A DNA stretch of 64,000 nt from Sphingomonas sp. JUb134 (GCF_004341505.2 NZ_SLYP02000001.1:941001-1005000), one strand, 5' to 3'; shown: positions 12,392-24,569, counted from the stretch's first letter. Notes: a model not told the origin generated them from the sequence alone. Translations and numbers: made by a program.

Positions 12392-15367
12392 TCAGGCGGT
12401 AGGCTTGCCGACGGGCGCGTCGTCGGTCTTGCGCGTGCGGCGGATTTCCTCGCGCACGTTGTGGCCGAGCGCATCGGCTACCAACGCACCCTGTTCCGCG
12501 GTGTGGCGCTTCATGAGGCCGGTCGCAGGCGAGGCGGCAGCGGCACGGCCCGCGTAGCGAGCGCGCGACACGCGGGTGCCCGCCTTTTCCAGCGCTTCCT
12601 CGATCAGCGGCTCGACGAAGAACCAGTAGCCGTTGTTCTTCGGCTCTTCCTGAGCCCAGACCACGTCCTGGAGGTTCGGCATGCGCTTCAGGCGCTCGAC
12701 CAGCGGCTCGCCCGGGAAGGGATAGAGCTGCTCGACGCGCACGATCGCGGTGTTCTTGTCGCCGGCCGCATCGCGTGCCTCGATCAGGTCGTAAGCGACC
12801 TTGCCCGAGCACAGCACCAGGCGCGTGACCTCCGTGTCGGCCGGGGCCGAGGGATCGGAGAGCAGGCGGTGGAACTGGCTGTCACCCAGGAACTCCTCGG
12901 TCGTCGACACGGCCATCTTGTGGCGCAGCAGCGACTTCGGCGTCATGAGGATGAGCGGCTTGCGGAAGTTGCGATGCATCTGGCGACGCAGCAGGTGGAA
13001 ATAGTTCGCCGGCGAGGTGACGTTGGCGACCTGCATGTTGTCCTGTGCGCACAGCTGCAGGAAGCGCTCGGGGCGTGCGGAGCTGTGCTCCGGACCCTGG
13101 CCTTCATAGCCGTGCGGCAGCAGCATCACGAGGCCGTTGGCACGCAGCCACTTGGCTTCGCCCGACGCGATGAACTGGTCGATCATGATCTGCGCGCCGT
13201 TCACGAAGTCGCCGAACTGCGCCTCCCACAGCACCAGCGTCTTGGGATCGGTCAGCGCATAGCCGTATTCGAAGCCGAGCACGCCATATTCGCTGAGCGG
13301 CGAGTCGAGCACCTCGAACCGGCCGTGCTCGACCTGCTGGAGCGGCACGTACTTGTGCTCGTCCTTCTGGTCGACCCAGACGGCGTGGCGCTGCGAGAAG
13401 GTGCCGCGGCCCGAGTCCTGGCCCGAAAGGCGGACGCCGAAGCCTTCCGACAGGAGCGAGCCGAACGCCAGCGCTTCCGCGGTCGCCCAGTCGAAGCCCT
13501 GGCCGGTCTTGAACATCTGCCGCTTGGCCTCGAGCACCCGGCCGAGCGTCTTGTGGATCTCGATGTCCGCCGGGATCTCGGTCAGCGTGCGGCCGAGCGA
13601 GTCGAACAGCTTGGCCTCGATGCCGGTATCGGCCGTGCGGCGCGCGGTCTCCGGGTCGGCCGGCATGTGCAGGCCCGACCAGCGGCCGGCGAACCAGTCC
13701 GCGCGATTGGCCTTGTAGCTCTTGGCGCTCTCGAACTCGCCTTCGAGCAGCGTGGTGAACTCGTGCGTCTTGCCGTCCACGAACGCCTGGTCGACTACGC
13801 CTTCCGTGATCAGGCGCTTGGAATAGATTTCCGAGACCGGCGGGTGGGTCTTGATCTTGGCGTACATCAGCGGCTGGGTGAACGAGGGCTCGTCGCCCTC
13901 GTTGTGGCCGAAGCGGCGGTAGCACCACATGTCGATCACGACGTCGCGCTTGAACGTCTGGCGGAACTCGATCGCGACCTTGCAGGCGAAGGTAACGGCT
14001 TCGGGATCGTCGCCGTTGACGTGCAGGATCGGCGCCTGGACGCCCTTGGCGACGTCCGACGGATAGGGGGAGGAGCGCGCGAACTGCGGGCTCGTCGTGA
14101 AGCCGACCTGGTTGTTGATGACGAAGTGGACGCAGCCGCCTGTGTTGTAGCCGCGGATGCCGGAGAAGCCGAGGCACTCCCAGACGATACCCTGGCCGGC
14201 AAAAGCCGCGTCGCCGTGGATCAGCACCGGCAGCACCTGCTCATGATCGGCGAGGTCGTTGCGCACCGTCTGGATCGCGCGCGACTTGCCGAGCACGACC
14301 GGGTTCACCGCCTCGAGGTGCGAGGGGTTGGCGACCAGCGACATGTGGACGGTGATGTCGTCGAAGCTGCGGTCGGTGGAGGTGCCGAGGTGATACTTCA
14401 CGTCGCCCGAGCCGCCGACGTCCTCCGGGTTGGCCGAGCCGCCCGAGAATTCGTGGAAGATCACGCGGAAGGGCTTTGCCATCACGTTGGCGAGAACGTT
14501 CAGGCGGCCGCGGTGGGCCATGCCGTAGACGATCTCGCGGACGCCCATCTGGCCGCCGTACTTGATGACCGACTCGAGCGCCGGGATCATCGATTCACCG
14601 CCGTCCAGGCCGAAGCGCTTGGTGCCGACGTACTTGCGGCCCAGGAACTTCTCCCACTGCTCGGCCTCGATGACCTTGGAGAGGATCGCCTTCTTGCCGT
14701 CGACCGTGAACTGGATGGCCTTGTCCTTGCCCTCCATGCGGTCCTGAAGGAAGCGGCGCTCCTCCACGTCGGCGATGTGCATGTATTCGAGACCGACGTT
14801 GCCGCAATAGTTGGCGCGAAGGATCGTCACCAGCTCGCGGATGGTCGCGGTCTCGAGGCCCAGCGTCCCGCCCAGATAGACCGGACGGTCGATCTCGGCA
14901 TCGCTGAAGCCGTAATATTCGGTGGTGAGATCGGCCGGCAGCTCGCGATGGGGCGAGAGGCCGAGCGGATCGAGATTGGCGGCCAGGTGACCGCGCACGC
15001 GATAGGTGCGGATCAGCATCTGCGCGCGGATCGCGTCGCCGGCTGCCTTGGCGATGTCGGCGGTGGAGGCCTGCGCGGGGGCCGCGGCCGGTGCCGGCGC
15101 GGGCTTGCCGCCGCCCTTTGCGGGCTTGAGCGCGGGCTCCATCTGGGTCGGGTCGAGCGCCGCGGTGAGCGCGTCGGTTTCGGTCAGCGGCCAGCGCTTG
15201 CTCTGCCAGCTGGGGCCGGAGACCGCACCCTCGAGCCCGTCGAACCACTGGCGCCAGCCAGCGTCGACGCTGGCGGGATCCGCCTTGTAGCGGGTGTAGA
15301 GCGTCTCCACGAACGCCGGGCTGACGCCGGCTGCGATATCGGAGAAATCCTGGCCTTCGTAGCCCAT
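12392..15367 (-). CDS. sucA: 2-oxoglutarate dehydrogenase E1 component
   Basis: The thiamine-diphosphate-dependent decarboxylase that commits 2-oxoglutarate to the TCA cycle. At 991 residues it is slightly longer than E. coli SucA. Landmarks are the N-terminal E1o-specific region [20 protein letters not shown], the substrate-contacting [13 protein letters not shown], the ThDP/Mg segment [16 protein letters not shown] followed by [11 protein letters not shown], and [20 protein letters not shown]. The start at 15367 gives [14 protein letters not shown] with a GGAC ribosome site; an upstream extension exists but is Arg-rich and unlike the family. sucD lies upstream and sucB 49 bases downstream. 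Confidence 0.97.
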   Translation of the reverse strand: MGYEGQDFSDIAAGVSPAFVETLYTRYKADPASVDAGWRQWFDGLEGAVSGPSWQSKRWPLTETDALTAALDPTQMEPALKPAKGGGKPAPAPAAAPAQASTADIAKAAGDAIRAQMLIRTYRVRGHLAANLDPLGLSPHRELPADLTTEYYGFSDAEIDRPVYLGGTLGLETATIRELVTILRANYCGNVGLEYMHIADVEERRFLQDRMEGKDKAIQFTVDGKKAILSKVIEAEQWEKFLGRKYVGTKRFGLDGGESMIPALESVIKYGGQMGVREIVYGMAHRGRLNVLANVMAKPFRVIFHEFSGGSANPEDVGGSGDVKYHLGTSTDRSFDDITVHMSLVANPSHLEAVNPVVLGKSRAIQTVRNDLADHEQVLPVLIHGDAAFAGQGIVWECLGFSGIRGYNTGGCVHFVINNQVGFTTSPQFARSSPYPSDVAKGVQAPILHVNGDDPEAVTFACKVAIEFRQTFKRDVVIDMWCYRRFGHNEGDEPSFTQPLMYAKIKTHPPVSEIYSKRLITEGVVDQAFVDGKTHEFTTLLEGEFESAKSYKANRADWFAGRWSGLHMPADPETARRTADTGIEAKLFDSLGRTLTEIPADIEIHKTLGRVLEAKRQMFKTGQGFDWATAEALAFGSLLSEGFGVRLSGQDSGRGTFSQRHAVWVDQKDEHKYVPLQQVEHGRFEVLDSPLSEYGVLGFEYGYALTDPKTLVLWEAQFGDFVNGAQIMIDQFIASGEAKWLRANGLVMLLPHGYEGQGPEHSSARPERFLQLCAQDNMQVANVTSPANYFHLLRRQMHRNFRKPLILMTPKSLLRHKMAVSTTEEFLGDSQFHRLLSDPSAPADTEVTRLVLCSGKVAYDLIEARDAAGDKNTAIVRVEQLYPFPGEPLVERLKRMPNLQDVVWAQEEPKNNGYWFFVEPLIEEALEKAGTRVSRARYAGRAAAASPATGLMKRHTAEQGALVADALGHNVREEIRRTRKTDDAPVGKPTA

Positions 15368-15472
15368 GGTGCGTCCTGTCCGTCCGTTCGTCCCGAGAAA
15401 CCGTCGAGGGACGTGCCGCGCGCTCCGGCGTGTCGCGGGCGACACGCAAGATGGGAACGCGCGGCGGTGTCT

Positions 15473-16353
15473 TTAACCCTTCAGCACTTCCAGCAGCGTC
15501 GAGCCGAGCTCGCTGGGTGAAGCGGCGACCTTGATGCCGGCTGCTTCCATCGCCGCGATCTTGTCCTCGGCGCCGCCCTGGCCGCCGGAGACGATCGCAC
15601 CGGCGTGGCCCATGCGGCGGCCCGGAGGCGCCGTGCGGCCGGCGATGAAGCCTGCCATCGGCTTCTTGCGGCCGCGCTTCGCCTCGTCCTTGAGGAACTG
15701 GGCTGCTTCTTCCTCGGCCGAGCCGCCGATCTCGCCGATCATGATGATCGACTCGGTCGCGTCGTCGGCCAGGAACAGCTCGAGCACGTCGATGAAGTTG
15801 GTGCCGTTGACCGGATCGCCGCCGATGCCGACCGCGGTGGTCTGGCCAAGGCCCGCGTTCGAGGTCTGAAACACCGCCTCATAGGTGAGGGTGCCCGAAC
15901 GCGACACGACGCCGACCGAACCCTTCTTGAAGATCGAGCCCGGCATGATGCCGATCTTGCACTCGCCCGGCGTCAGCACGCCCGGGCAGTTCGGGCCGAT
16001 CAGGCGCGACTTGGAACCCGACAGCGCGCGCTTCACGCGGACCATGTCGAGCACGGGAATGCCCTCGGTGATGGCGACGATCAGCGGGATCTCCGCGTCG
16101 ATCGCTTCCAGGATCGAGTCGGCCGCGAAGGGCGGCGGCACGTAGATGACCGAGGCGTCGGCACCGGTCTTCGACTTGGCTTCGGCGACGGTGTTGTAGA
16201 CCGGCAGGCCGAGGTGCTCGGTGCCGCCCTTGCCCGGCGTCACGCCGCCGACCATCTGGGTGCCGTATTCCAGCGCCGCCTTGGTATGGAAGCTGCCGGT
16301 CTCGCCGGTCATCCCCTGGGTGATGACCTTGGTGTTCTTGTCGACAAGGATGC

Positions 16354-16357
<4 letters not shown>
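15473..16357 (-). CDS. sucD: Succinyl-CoA ligase alpha subunit
   Basis: Forms succinate and a nucleoside triphosphate from succinyl-CoA. The 294 residues include the CoA-binding fold ([36 protein letters not shown]), the segment [20 protein letters not shown], and the phosphorylated His in [13 protein letters not shown]. The start codon shares ATGA with the stop of the preceding gene. The obligate beta subunit gene sucC, normally directly upstream, is not in this block or anywhere in the window; its place is taken by a small unknown gene. Confidence 0.97.
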
Positions 16358-17965
<1,608 letters not shown>

Positions 17966-18040
17966 TCAAGCGCAAACGGTTGCCCCATTCACGGCACCGC
18001 TGGCCGGGTTGGGGAGGCGGCCGGACGCCCCCCGGTCGGG

Positions 18041-19174
18041 TCAGGCGCCGTCCGCCGCTGCCTCGCCATGGCCGGCGGCGAGATAGTCTTCCGACCGCAT
18101 CTCGTTGAGGCGCGACACGGTGCGTTCGAACTCGAACGCGCCGTCGCCCTGCTCGTAGAGGTGCTCGGGAAGCGCGTCGGCGGCAGCGAGCAGCTTCACC
18201 TTGTGCTCGTAGAGCGCGTCGATGAGGGTGACGAAGCGGGCGGCTTCGTTGCGGTTCTCCGGCCCCAGGCGCGGGATGCCGACCAGGATGACGGTGTGAT
18301 AGTGGCGCGCGATGGCGAGATAGTCGGGCGCGCCGCGTGCCTCGCGGCACAGCCGCTTGAAGCTGAAGACGGCGACGCCCTTCAGCGACTTGGGCACGTG
18401 GAGCGTGCGGCCGCCGTGGACGGCGAGCTCTTCGCTCGGCACATGGTCGCGATCCTCGACCGGATAGTCGGTGAGGCGGAAGAAGGCGGCGGAAAGCTTG
18501 GCGGTCGCCTCCGGCCCGTTGGGCACCAGCCAGGTGTCCATCACGCCCAGGCGGTCGCGGCGATAGTCGACGGGCCCGTTGAGCGGCATCACGTCGAGCC
18601 GCTCCTTGAGCAGCGCGATGAAGGGCAGGAAGCTCTGCCGCTGGAGGCCGTTCTTGTAGAGGTCGTCGGGCGGGCGGTTGGAGGTTGCGACGACCGTCAG
18701 GCCGTGCGTCATCATCTCGCTGAACAGGCGCGAGAGCACCATCGCGTCGGCGGTGTTGTTGATGACCATCTCGTCGAAGGCGAGCAGGCGCAGGCCCTCC
18801 GCCATCGCGGCGGCGACGGGCGGCACGGGATTGCCTGCTTCGCGCTTACGCTCGACGTTCAGGCGGTCATGCACCTCCAGCATGAACTCGTGGAAGTGGA
18901 CGCGGCGCTTCTCGGGAATCGCAACGCAGTGGAACAGCAGGTCCATCAGCATCGACTTGCCGCGGCCGACCCCGCCCCAGAGGTAGACGCCGCGTGGGCT
19001 GGGTGCCTGCCGCCCGGTGAGGCGCGCGAGCAGCCCGCGGGACGGCGGTGCCTCAAGTTCTGTGGCGAGGCGGTCGAGGCGGACGGCGGCGGCGCGCTGG
19101 TCGGGATCGGCGCGCAGTTCGCCGGCGGCAATTAGCGAGTCGTAACGGGCGAGAACCTGGGACAAGCGGGACAC
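18041..19174 (-). CDS. zapE: Cell division protein ZapE (AFG1-family ATPase)
   Basis: A P-loop ATPase of the AFG1/LACE1 family; ZapE in E. coli binds the Z-ring and affects its stability. About 377 residues, with Walker A in YLWGGVGRGKSMLMDLLF, Walker B in LRLLAFDEMVINN, the sensor segment VATSNRPPDDLYKNGLQR, and the family motif YLAIARHYHTVILVGIPRL. The start is uncertain: GTG 19174 gives VSRLSQVLARYDSLI, which fits the family; a TTG at 19204 lies ten codons upstream and another TTG at 19165 has better-spaced GGGAG. It lies alone between mdh and the sdhB terminator. Confidence 0.92.
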   Translation of the reverse strand: MSRLSQVLARYDSLIAAGELRADPDQRAAAVRLDRLATELEAPPSRGLLARLTGRQAPSPRGVYLWGGVGRGKSMLMDLLFHCVAIPEKRRVHFHEFMLEVHDRLNVERKREAGNPVPPVAAAMAEGLRLLAFDEMVINNTADAMVLSRLFSEMMTHGLTVVATSNRPPDDLYKNGLQRQSFLPFIALLKERLDVMPLNGPVDYRRDRLGVMDTWLVPNGPEATAKLSAAFFRLTDYPVEDRDHVPSEELAVHGGRTLHVPKSLKGVAVFSFKRLCREARGAPDYLAIARHYHTVILVGIPRLGPENRNEAARFVTLIDALYEHKVKLLAAADALPEHLYEQGDGAFEFERTVSRLNEMRSEDYLAAGHGEAAADGA

Positions 19175-19249
19175 TCCCGCACCGCCGGTTCGCGCAGTCG
19201 GCAACGGTGCGTCGGGCGCCGCAGAGGGGCGCTAGGTGTCGCGACTGCG

Positions 19250-19287
19250 ACCGACAAAAAGGAAAGGGGCCGCCCACAGGCGGCCCC
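19250..19287 (-). terminator. Intrinsic terminator downstream of sdhB
   Basis: Perfect nine-bp stem GGGGCCGCC (19266-19274) with GGCGGCCCC (19279-19287), loop CACA. On the minus strand it is followed by TTTCCTTTTTG. It lies eight bases after the sdhB stop. Confidence 0.88.
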
Positions 19288-19295
19288 GGAAAGGA

Positions 19296-20081
19296 TCAGA
19301 GCGTGCGCTCGAGCTCCAGCTTCTTAACCTCGGCGATCGCCTTGGCCGGGTTCAGGCCCTTGGGGCAGACGTTCGCGCAGTTCATGATCGTGTGGCAGCG
19401 ATAGAGGCGGAAGGGATCTTCCAGCTCGTCGAGTCGCTCGCCGGTCATCTCGTCGCGGCTGTCGGCGAGCCAGCGATAGGCCTGGAGCAGGATCGCCGGG
19501 CCCAGGAACTTGTCGCTGTTCCACCAGTAGCTGGGGCAGGACGTCGAGCAGCAGGCGCACAGGATGCACTCGTAGAGGCCGTCGAGCTTCGCGCGGTCCT
19601 CCGGCGACTGCAGCCGCTCCTTGCCCGAGGGGGCCGGGGTGACGGTCTGCAGCCACGGCTTGATCGAGCTGTACTGCGCGTAGAAATGGGTAAAGTCGGG
19701 GACCAGGTCCTTGATCACATCCATGTGGGGGAGCGGCGTGATGCGCACCTCACCCTTGATGTCCTCGATCGCGGTCGTGCAGGCGAGGCCGTTGCGGCCG
19801 TCGATGTTCATCGCGCAGGAGCCGCAGATGCCCTCGCGGCACGAGCGGCGGAAGGTGAGCGAGGGATCCTGCTCGCTCTTCATCTTGATGAGCGCGTCGA
19901 GCACCATCGGGCCGCATTCGTCGAGGTCGATCTCGAACTTGTCGTAGCGCGGGTTCTCGCCCGTATCGGGGTCGTAGCGATAGACCTTGAACTTCTTGAC
20001 CCGGCCGGCGTCAGCCGCCGCCTTGTGCTCGCGGGACTTGCCGGTGATCTTGCTGTTCTTGGGCAGGGAAAATTCGGCCAT
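19296..20081 (-). CDS. sdhB: Succinate dehydrogenase iron-sulfur subunit
   Basis: Carries electrons from the flavoprotein to ubiquinone in complex II. The 261 residues show all three clusters: [2Fe-2S] in [21 protein letters not shown], here split by its usual loop, [4Fe-4S] in [16 protein letters not shown], and [3Fe-4S] in [20 protein letters not shown] 20081 gives [15 protein letters not shown], the expected beginning. Unlike the common sdhCDAB order, this gene is separated from sdhA by a ClpP-like gene, a terminator and a pair of repeats, so it probably has its own promoter within 20082-20326. Confidence 0.96.
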   Translation of the reverse strand: MAEFSLPKNSKITGKSREHKAAADAGRVKKFKVYRYDPDTGENPRYDKFEIDLDECGPMVLDALIKMKSEQDPSLTFRRSCREGICGSCAMNIDGRNGLACTTAIEDIKGEVRITPLPHMDVIKDLVPDFTHFYAQYSSIKPWLQTVTPAPSGKERLQSPEDRAKLDGLYECILCACCSTSCPSYWWNSDKFLGPAILLQAYRWLADSRDEMTGERLDELEDPFRLYRCHTIMNCANVCPKGLNPAKAIAEVKKLELERTL

Positions 20082-20222
20082 TGCGCGGATTCCGTCAGCT
20101 CTGGATGCGGTGGGGCGACGCAGGCCCCGGGGCGATTTGGGCTTCCGATACATGACCCCTGCCGCTGTCGCAAACGGCAAGCGCGCTTTTCTGGGGGGAG
20201 GGCGTTTGCGGCCCCCTCCTTC

Positions 20223-20313
20223 CGTCATGCTGAACTTGTTTCAGCATCCATCGTGCCGCCAGGACCCCCGTCGCCAATGGAGAGATGGACCCTGAAACAA
20301 GTTCAGGGTGACG
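20223..20313. repeat. Inverted pair of family C palindromic repeats
   Basis: Copies at 20223-20252 and 20284-20313 are inverted. Each folds on itself: ATGCTGAA with TTCAGCAT in the first and ACCCTGAA with TTCAGGGT in the second, with shared flanks CGTC and CCATC. The differing stem bases are compensated on both sides. The pair fills part of the gap upstream of sdhB. Confidence 0.85.
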
Positions 20314-20326
20314 AAGGCCCCGCGCC

Positions 20327-20890
20327 TCAGATGACGTCGAGCACCAGGCGGCGGCGCTTGGCTTCCTCCGCCTCGATGTACCAGTTGGAGGGGGCCTTTT
20401 CGACCAGCTCCTCGAACGGCACGTCGGAGCCGGCGACGAGATCGCGGAAGCCCTCTTCCTCGATGCGGATCGAATGCTCGATCTCGTGGAGCTTGGCCTT
20501 GAGCGTGTAGCTGAGCGTCTTGAGCGGCCCGGAAAGCTCGACGGAGCTGGACATGAGTCGCTCGTGCAGCATCAGGCGCGTGCCCTTGGTGAGGAAGCGC
20601 GTCTCGACCGGGAACGCGGCCATGAAGGTAGCGCCGGCCGAATAGACGGCGACCTTGCCGAGGAACAGGATCTCGCGCCCGGAATATTCGCGCAGCAGGC
20701 GTACGTCGTCGCCCATCGCGCGCGCGACCTCCGGATCGCCACCCAGGGTGGAGATCGAGATCACCAGCGAGCCTTCGGCAGGGGCGTTGGCCATCTGCTG
20801 CCGGAAGTTGGTGTACATGGAATGATCCACCGGCCCGGCAAGGTGGACATGCGGGGCGGCGAGGAGCGGGTACTGGGTGGCGTCGGTCAT
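20327..20890 (-). CDS. ClpP-like serine peptidase (S14 fold)
   Basis: A 187-residue protein with the ClpP/crotonase-like fold. The expected nucleophile Ser84 is in AVYSAGATFMAAF, His109 is in TRLMLHERLM, and the oxyanion segment is TLGGDPEVA. Housekeeping ClpP has a GQAAS-type nucleophile context and a more conserved body, so this is a divergent paralogue, not the main ClpP. No ClpX/ClpA lies nearby. It may process a specific substrate or act without an unfoldase partner. It lies between the sdhA terminator and sdhB. The ATG at 20890 is the only plausible start. Confidence 0.75.
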   Translation of the reverse strand: MTDATQYPLLAAPHVHLAGPVDHSMYTNFRQQMANAPAEGSLVISISTLGGDPEVARAMGDDVRLLREYSGREILFLGKVAVYSAGATFMAAFPVETRFLTKGTRLMLHERLMSSSVELSGPLKTLSYTLKAKLHEIEHSIRIEEEGFRDLVAGSDVPFEELVEKAPSNWYIEAEEAKRRRLVLDVI

Positions 20891-20940
20891 GGCGCGCTAA
20901 CCGAGGCGCTGTCCGATGGTTCCGGCGAGGCGCGAGTCGC

Positions 20941-20980
20941 GCCCAAAGAAAAAGGGGCAGACGTTGCCGTCCACCCCTTT
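20941..20980 (-). terminator. Intrinsic terminator downstream of sdhA
   Basis: Arms 20951-20963 and 20968-20980 form a 13-bp stem with two G-U pairs around a GCAA tetraloop on the minus strand, followed by TTCTTTGGGC. It lies about 25 bases after the sdhA stop and separates sdhCDA from the downstream ClpP-like gene and sdhB. Confidence 0.85.
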
Positions 20981-21004
20981 GTCGAGTTCGTCGTTTCGAC
21001 GGGA

Positions 21005-22807
21005 TCAGTACACGCGCTTCTTGGGCTTGATGTAGTCGATCTCGTCGGTGAGCGTGTAGTCGTGCACCGGACGCGTATCGAGGCTGGTCGAGCCGCCCTT
21101 GCCGCCCCAGCCATCGAAGGTCGCGATGGTGTGCTTCATCCAGTTGGCGTCGTCGCGCTCCGGGAAATCCTCGTGCATGTGCGCGCCGCGGCTTTCCTTG
21201 CGGTTGATCGCGCCGCGGATCGTCACCAGCGCCTGGCCCACCAGGTTGTCGAGCTCCATGGTCTCGACCAAGTCGGTGTTCCAGATCAGCGAGCGATCGG
21301 TGATGCCGATGTCCTGCATGCCCGCATAGATGCCCTCCATCTTGGTGACACCCTCGGCCATCAGCTCGTCGGTGCGGAACACGGCGCAGTGGCGCTGCAT
21401 CGTCTTCTGCATGTCGAGGCGCAGCTGCGCGGTGGGCGTGCCGCCCTTGGCATTGCGGAAGTGGTCGAGGCGGCCGAGCGCCATTTCTTCCGAGCCCTTG
21501 GGCAGCGGGTTGTGCGCGGTGCCGGGCTTGATCGTCTCCTTGATGCGCAGGCCGGTCGCGCGGCCGAACACCACGAGGTCGATCAGCGAGTTGGAGCCGA
21601 GGCGGTTGGCGCCGTGCACCGACACGCAGGCCGCTTCGCCCACCGCGAACAGGCCGGGGACGACCGCATCCGGGTTGCCGTCGCGCTTGTGCACGACCTC
21701 ACCGTGGAAGTTCGTCGGGATGCCGCCCATGTTGTAGTGGACGGTCGGGACGACCGGCAGCGGCTGGCGCGTCAGGTCGACGCCGGCAAAGATCTTGCCG
21801 GTCTCGGTGATGCCCGGAAGCCGCTCGGCCAGCACCTTGGGATCGATGTGATCGAGGTGCAGGAAGATGTGGTCGCCTTCCTTGCCGACGCCGCGACCCT
21901 CGCGGATCTCCATCGCCATCGAGCGCGACACGACGTCGCGCGACGCCAGGTCCTTGGCCGACGGGGCATAGCGCTCCATGAAGCGCTCACCCTCGGAGTT
22001 GGTGAGGTAGCCGCCTTCGCCGCGCGCACCCTCGGTGATGAGGACGCCGGCACCATAGATGCCGGTCGGGTGGAACTGCACGAACTCCATGTCCTGGAGC
22101 GGCAGCCCTGCGCGCAGCACCATGCCGCCGCCGTCGCCGGTGCAGGTGTGGGCCGAGGTCGCCGAGAAATAGCAGCGGCCGTAGCCGCCGGTCGCGAGCA
22201 CCGTCGCATGGCTGCGGAAGCGGTGGATCGAGCCGTCTTCCATGCACAGCGCGATCACGCCGCGGCACTGACCATTCTCCATGATCAGGTCGAGCGCGAA
22301 ATACTCGATGAAGAAGTCGGCGTCGTACTTCAGGCTCTGCTGGTAGAGCGCGTGGAGCATGGCATGGCCGGTGCGGTCCGCCGCGGCGCAGGTGCGCTGC
22401 GCGGGCGGGCCTTCGCCCATGTTCTGCATCATGCCGCCGAACGGGCGCTGGTAGATCTTGCCTTCCTGCGTGCGGCTGAACGGCACGCCGGCGTGCTCCA
22501 GCTCGTACACGGCGGCAGGCGCCTCGCGGCAGAGATATTCGATCGCGTCCTGGTCACCGAGCCAGTCGGAACCCTTGACGGTGTCGTACATGTGCCAGGT
22601 CCAGTGGTCCGGACCCATGTTGCCGAGCGAGGCGGCGATGCCGCCCTGCGCCGCGACGGTGTGGCTGCGGGTCGGGAACACCTTGGTAATGCAGGCGGTC
22701 TTCAGGCCCGACTCGGCGATGCCCATGGTGGCGCGCAGGCCGGAGCCGCCGGCGCCGACCACCACCGCGTCATAGGTGTGGTCGATGATCTTGTAGGCTT
22801 CAGACAT
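21005..22807 (-). CDS. sdhA: Succinate dehydrogenase flavoprotein subunit
   Basis: Oxidises succinate to fumarate; catalytic subunit of complex II. The 600 residues are normal. Landmarks are the FAD site [18 protein letters not shown], the FAD-attaching His in [18 protein letters not shown], the active-site segment [19 protein letters not shown] with [11 protein letters not shown], and the second FAD segment [20 protein letters not shown]. The start overlaps the sdhD stop by one base (TGATG), so sdhC, sdhD and sdhA are translationally linked. A strong terminator follows. Confidence 0.98.
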   Translation of the reverse strand: MSEAYKIIDHTYDAVVVGAGGSGLRATMGIAESGLKTACITKVFPTRSHTVAAQGGIAASLGNMGPDHWTWHMYDTVKGSDWLGDQDAIEYLCREAPAAVYELEHAGVPFSRTQEGKIYQRPFGGMMQNMGEGPPAQRTCAAADRTGHAMLHALYQQSLKYDADFFIEYFALDLIMENGQCRGVIALCMEDGSIHRFRSHATVLATGGYGRCYFSATSAHTCTGDGGGMVLRAGLPLQDMEFVQFHPTGIYGAGVLITEGARGEGGYLTNSEGERFMERYAPSAKDLASRDVVSRSMAMEIREGRGVGKEGDHIFLHLDHIDPKVLAERLPGITETGKIFAGVDLTRQPLPVVPTVHYNMGGIPTNFHGEVVHKRDGNPDAVVPGLFAVGEAACVSVHGANRLGSNSLIDLVVFGRATGLRIKETIKPGTAHNPLPKGSEEMALGRLDHFRNAKGGTPTAQLRLDMQKTMQRHCAVFRTDELMAEGVTKMEGIYAGMQDIGITDRSLIWNTDLVETMELDNLVGQALVTIRGAINRKESRGAHMHEDFPERDDANWMKHTIATFDGWGGKGGSTSLDTRPVHDYTLTDEIDYIKPKKRVY

Positions 22808-23193
22808 CAGGCGGGCGTCCCCGTGAAAGCGATGCGCAGGATCGAGAAGATGGCGAGGCCGGCCCCGAGCGCAGTGAGCAGGTTGAGCACGACGAGCAGA
22901 ACGACTCGCGTCTCGTCATGCTGATAGTCCTCGATCACGACCTGGAGGCCGAGTCGCGCATGATAGAAGAGGGTGGCGATCAGCAGCGCCATCGGCAGCG
23001 CCGCCCAGCCCGAGCTCAGCCACTTCGTGAGGCTGGCGAAGTCGTAAGACGGCAGCATCGCGATCGAGAAGAGGAACCACAGGAGCAGCAGCAGGTTCGA
23101 ACCTGCTGTCAGCCGCTGGTGCCACCAGTGATGGGTGCCCTGCTTGGCGGATCCCAGGCCGCGGACGCGACCGATGCTCGTACCGTTACCCAT
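22807..23193 (-). CDS. sdhD: Succinate dehydrogenase membrane anchor subunit
   Basis: A 128-residue inner-membrane anchor with three hydrophobic segments (about residues 33-50, 60-78 and 97-120). [21 protein letters not shown] and the heme-ligand-type [19 protein letters not shown] are typical of SdhD. Together with SdhC it binds heme b and forms the quinone site. Both ends share TGATG junctions with sdhC and sdhA. Confidence 0.95.
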   Translation of the reverse strand: MGNGTSIGRVRGLGSAKQGTHHWWHQRLTAGSNLLLLLWFLFSIAMLPSYDFASLTKWLSSGWAALPMALLIATLFYHARLGLQVVIEDYQHDETRVVLLVVLNLLTALGAGLAIFSILRIAFTGTPA

Positions 23194-23606
23194 CAGTGCT
23201 TCCCCACCAGCAGCCAGGCCCAGAAGGCGATCGTCGCGAGCGGCGAGAAGACCATGGTGGCCATTGCCGTCATCTTGCCCTTGCGCAGCTCATAGCCGGC
23301 GCCGATGTCGAGCACGAGGTGGCGGACGCCGCTCGCCATGTGCTGGAACACGGTCAGGGTCAGGCCGATGCCGACCACATAGCCGATCACGTTCAGCCCG
23401 CCGCCCGACACCGTGAAGACGTCGACAAAGGTGGCATAGCTGTCTTCGCCGCCGGCGATCGCCGCCAGCCACCAGACCAGCAGGCCGAGACCCACGGAAT
23501 TGGCGACGCCGGTGGCGCGGTGCAGAATCGAGACCAGCATGTGCGGGCCCCAGCGCCAGATGCCGAGGTGTGGCGACAGCGGGCGCGCATATGGTTTGGA
23601 AGCCAA
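23193..23606 (-). CDS. sdhC: Succinate dehydrogenase cytochrome b556 subunit
   Basis: A 137-residue, three-helix membrane subunit of complex II. The family signatures RPLSPHLGIWRWGPHMLVSI, LHRATGVANS and HMASGVRHLVLDIG are present; the His in the last one is the usual heme ligand. The start is a TTG at 23606, supported by AAAGGAA six to seven bases before it; no ATG lies in a suitable place. It is the first gene of sdhCDA and is divergent from a short-chain dehydrogenase gene across a 210-base gap. Confidence 0.93.
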   Translation of the reverse strand: MASKPYARPLSPHLGIWRWGPHMLVSILHRATGVANSVGLGLLVWWLAAIAGGEDSYATFVDVFTVSGGGLNVIGYVVGIGLTLTVFQHMASGVRHLVLDIGAGYELRKGKMTAMATMVFSPLATIAFWAWLLVGKH

Positions 23607-23631
23607 GTCAGTTCCTTTCGCGAACCGCGCC

Positions 23632-23659
23632 TATCTACCCGGGGGGCGGTGTGATGCAA
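23632..23659 (-). promoter_or_regulatory. Candidate promoter of sdhCDA
   Basis: On the minus strand TTGCAT (23654-23659) precedes TAGATA (23632-23637) with 16 bases between them, about 25 bases before the sdhC start. This is a pattern match without further support. Confidence 0.35.
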
Positions 23660-23816
23660 GACGCAAGAGCCCGGGTAGGCCGACGTAACCGGCCTGACGG
23701 CGAATATCGTGATGCGCCAGTTCTGTACGGCAAGTTGCGCCGGCGCCAAAGCGCCGATGTGGATCGGCGAATTCGCGGCTCTGGCGTGGCGGCCGGCCAG
23801 CCTCTATCGCCGGGGC

Positions 23817-24515
23817 ATGACGCACATCCTCCTTACCGGCAGCTCGCGCGGCATCGGCGCCGCGATCGCGGGGGCGCTCGATGCGCCGGGCCTGCGCGTG
23901 GTCGGCCACGGCACCGCGAGCGGCATCCCGGCCGACTTCTCCGATCCTGCGGCGCCCGCGCGCCTGTGGGAGCAGGCGCTCGACGCGCTCGACGGGCGCA
24001 TCGACGTGCTGGTCAACAACGCCGGCGTGTTCGAGGCGACGCCGCTCGACCTGCCGCACGACGACTGGGTCGCCGGCTGGGAGCGGACGATGCGCATCAA
24101 CCTGACGGCGGCGGCCGAGCTCTGCCGGCTGGCGGTGCGTCACTGGCAGGCGCGCGGCACGGGCGGCCGCATCGTCAACGTCGCCAGCCGCGCCGCCTAT
24201 CGCGGCGACAGCCCGGCGCACTGGCATTATGCCGCCGCCAAGGCGGGCATGGTGGCGATGACCAAGACCATCGCGCGCGGCTATGCGGCGCAAGGCATTC
24301 TGGCGTTCGCGATCTGCCCGGGCTTCACCATGACCGGCATGGCCGACGATTATCTGGAGAGCCGCGGCGGCGACACGCTGCTGGCCGACATTCCGCTGGG
24401 CCGAGTCGCGATGCCGGAAGAGGTGGCGACCGCCGCGCGATTCCTGGCGCTGGAGGCGCCGCCGTCGATGACGGGCGCGGTGCTCGACATCAACGGCGCG
24501 AGCTACGTGCGTTGA
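23817..24515 (+). CDS. Short-chain dehydrogenase/reductase family oxidoreductase
   Basis: A 232-residue classical SDR: the NAD(P)-binding TGSSRGIGAAIAG, the NNAG motif in VLVNNAGVFEATP, catalytic Ser in IVNVASRAAYRG, and the YxxxK pair in HWHYAAAKAGMVAMTK. Closest in layout to FabG-like 3-oxoacyl reductases, but acyl-carrier and elongation genes are absent here, so the substrate is unknown. ATG 23817 gives MTHILLTGSSRGIG; upstream in-frame starts would add an unrelated stretch. prmA follows 54 bases downstream and may be co-transcribed. Confidence 0.88.
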   Translation: MTHILLTGSSRGIGAAIAGALDAPGLRVVGHGTASGIPADFSDPAAPARLWEQALDALDGRIDVLVNNAGVFEATPLDLPHDDWVAGWERTMRINLTAAAELCRLAVRHWQARGTGGRIVNVASRAAYRGDSPAHWHYAAAKAGMVAMTKTIARGYAAQGILAFAICPGFTMTGMADDYLESRGGDTLLADIPLGRVAMPEEVATAARFLALEAPPSMTGAVLDINGASYVR

Positions 24516-24569
24516 ATTTGTTCGGTGCCGCCATGGTCCGGCACCGCCGGACCGCCAAGAAGGACTCCC

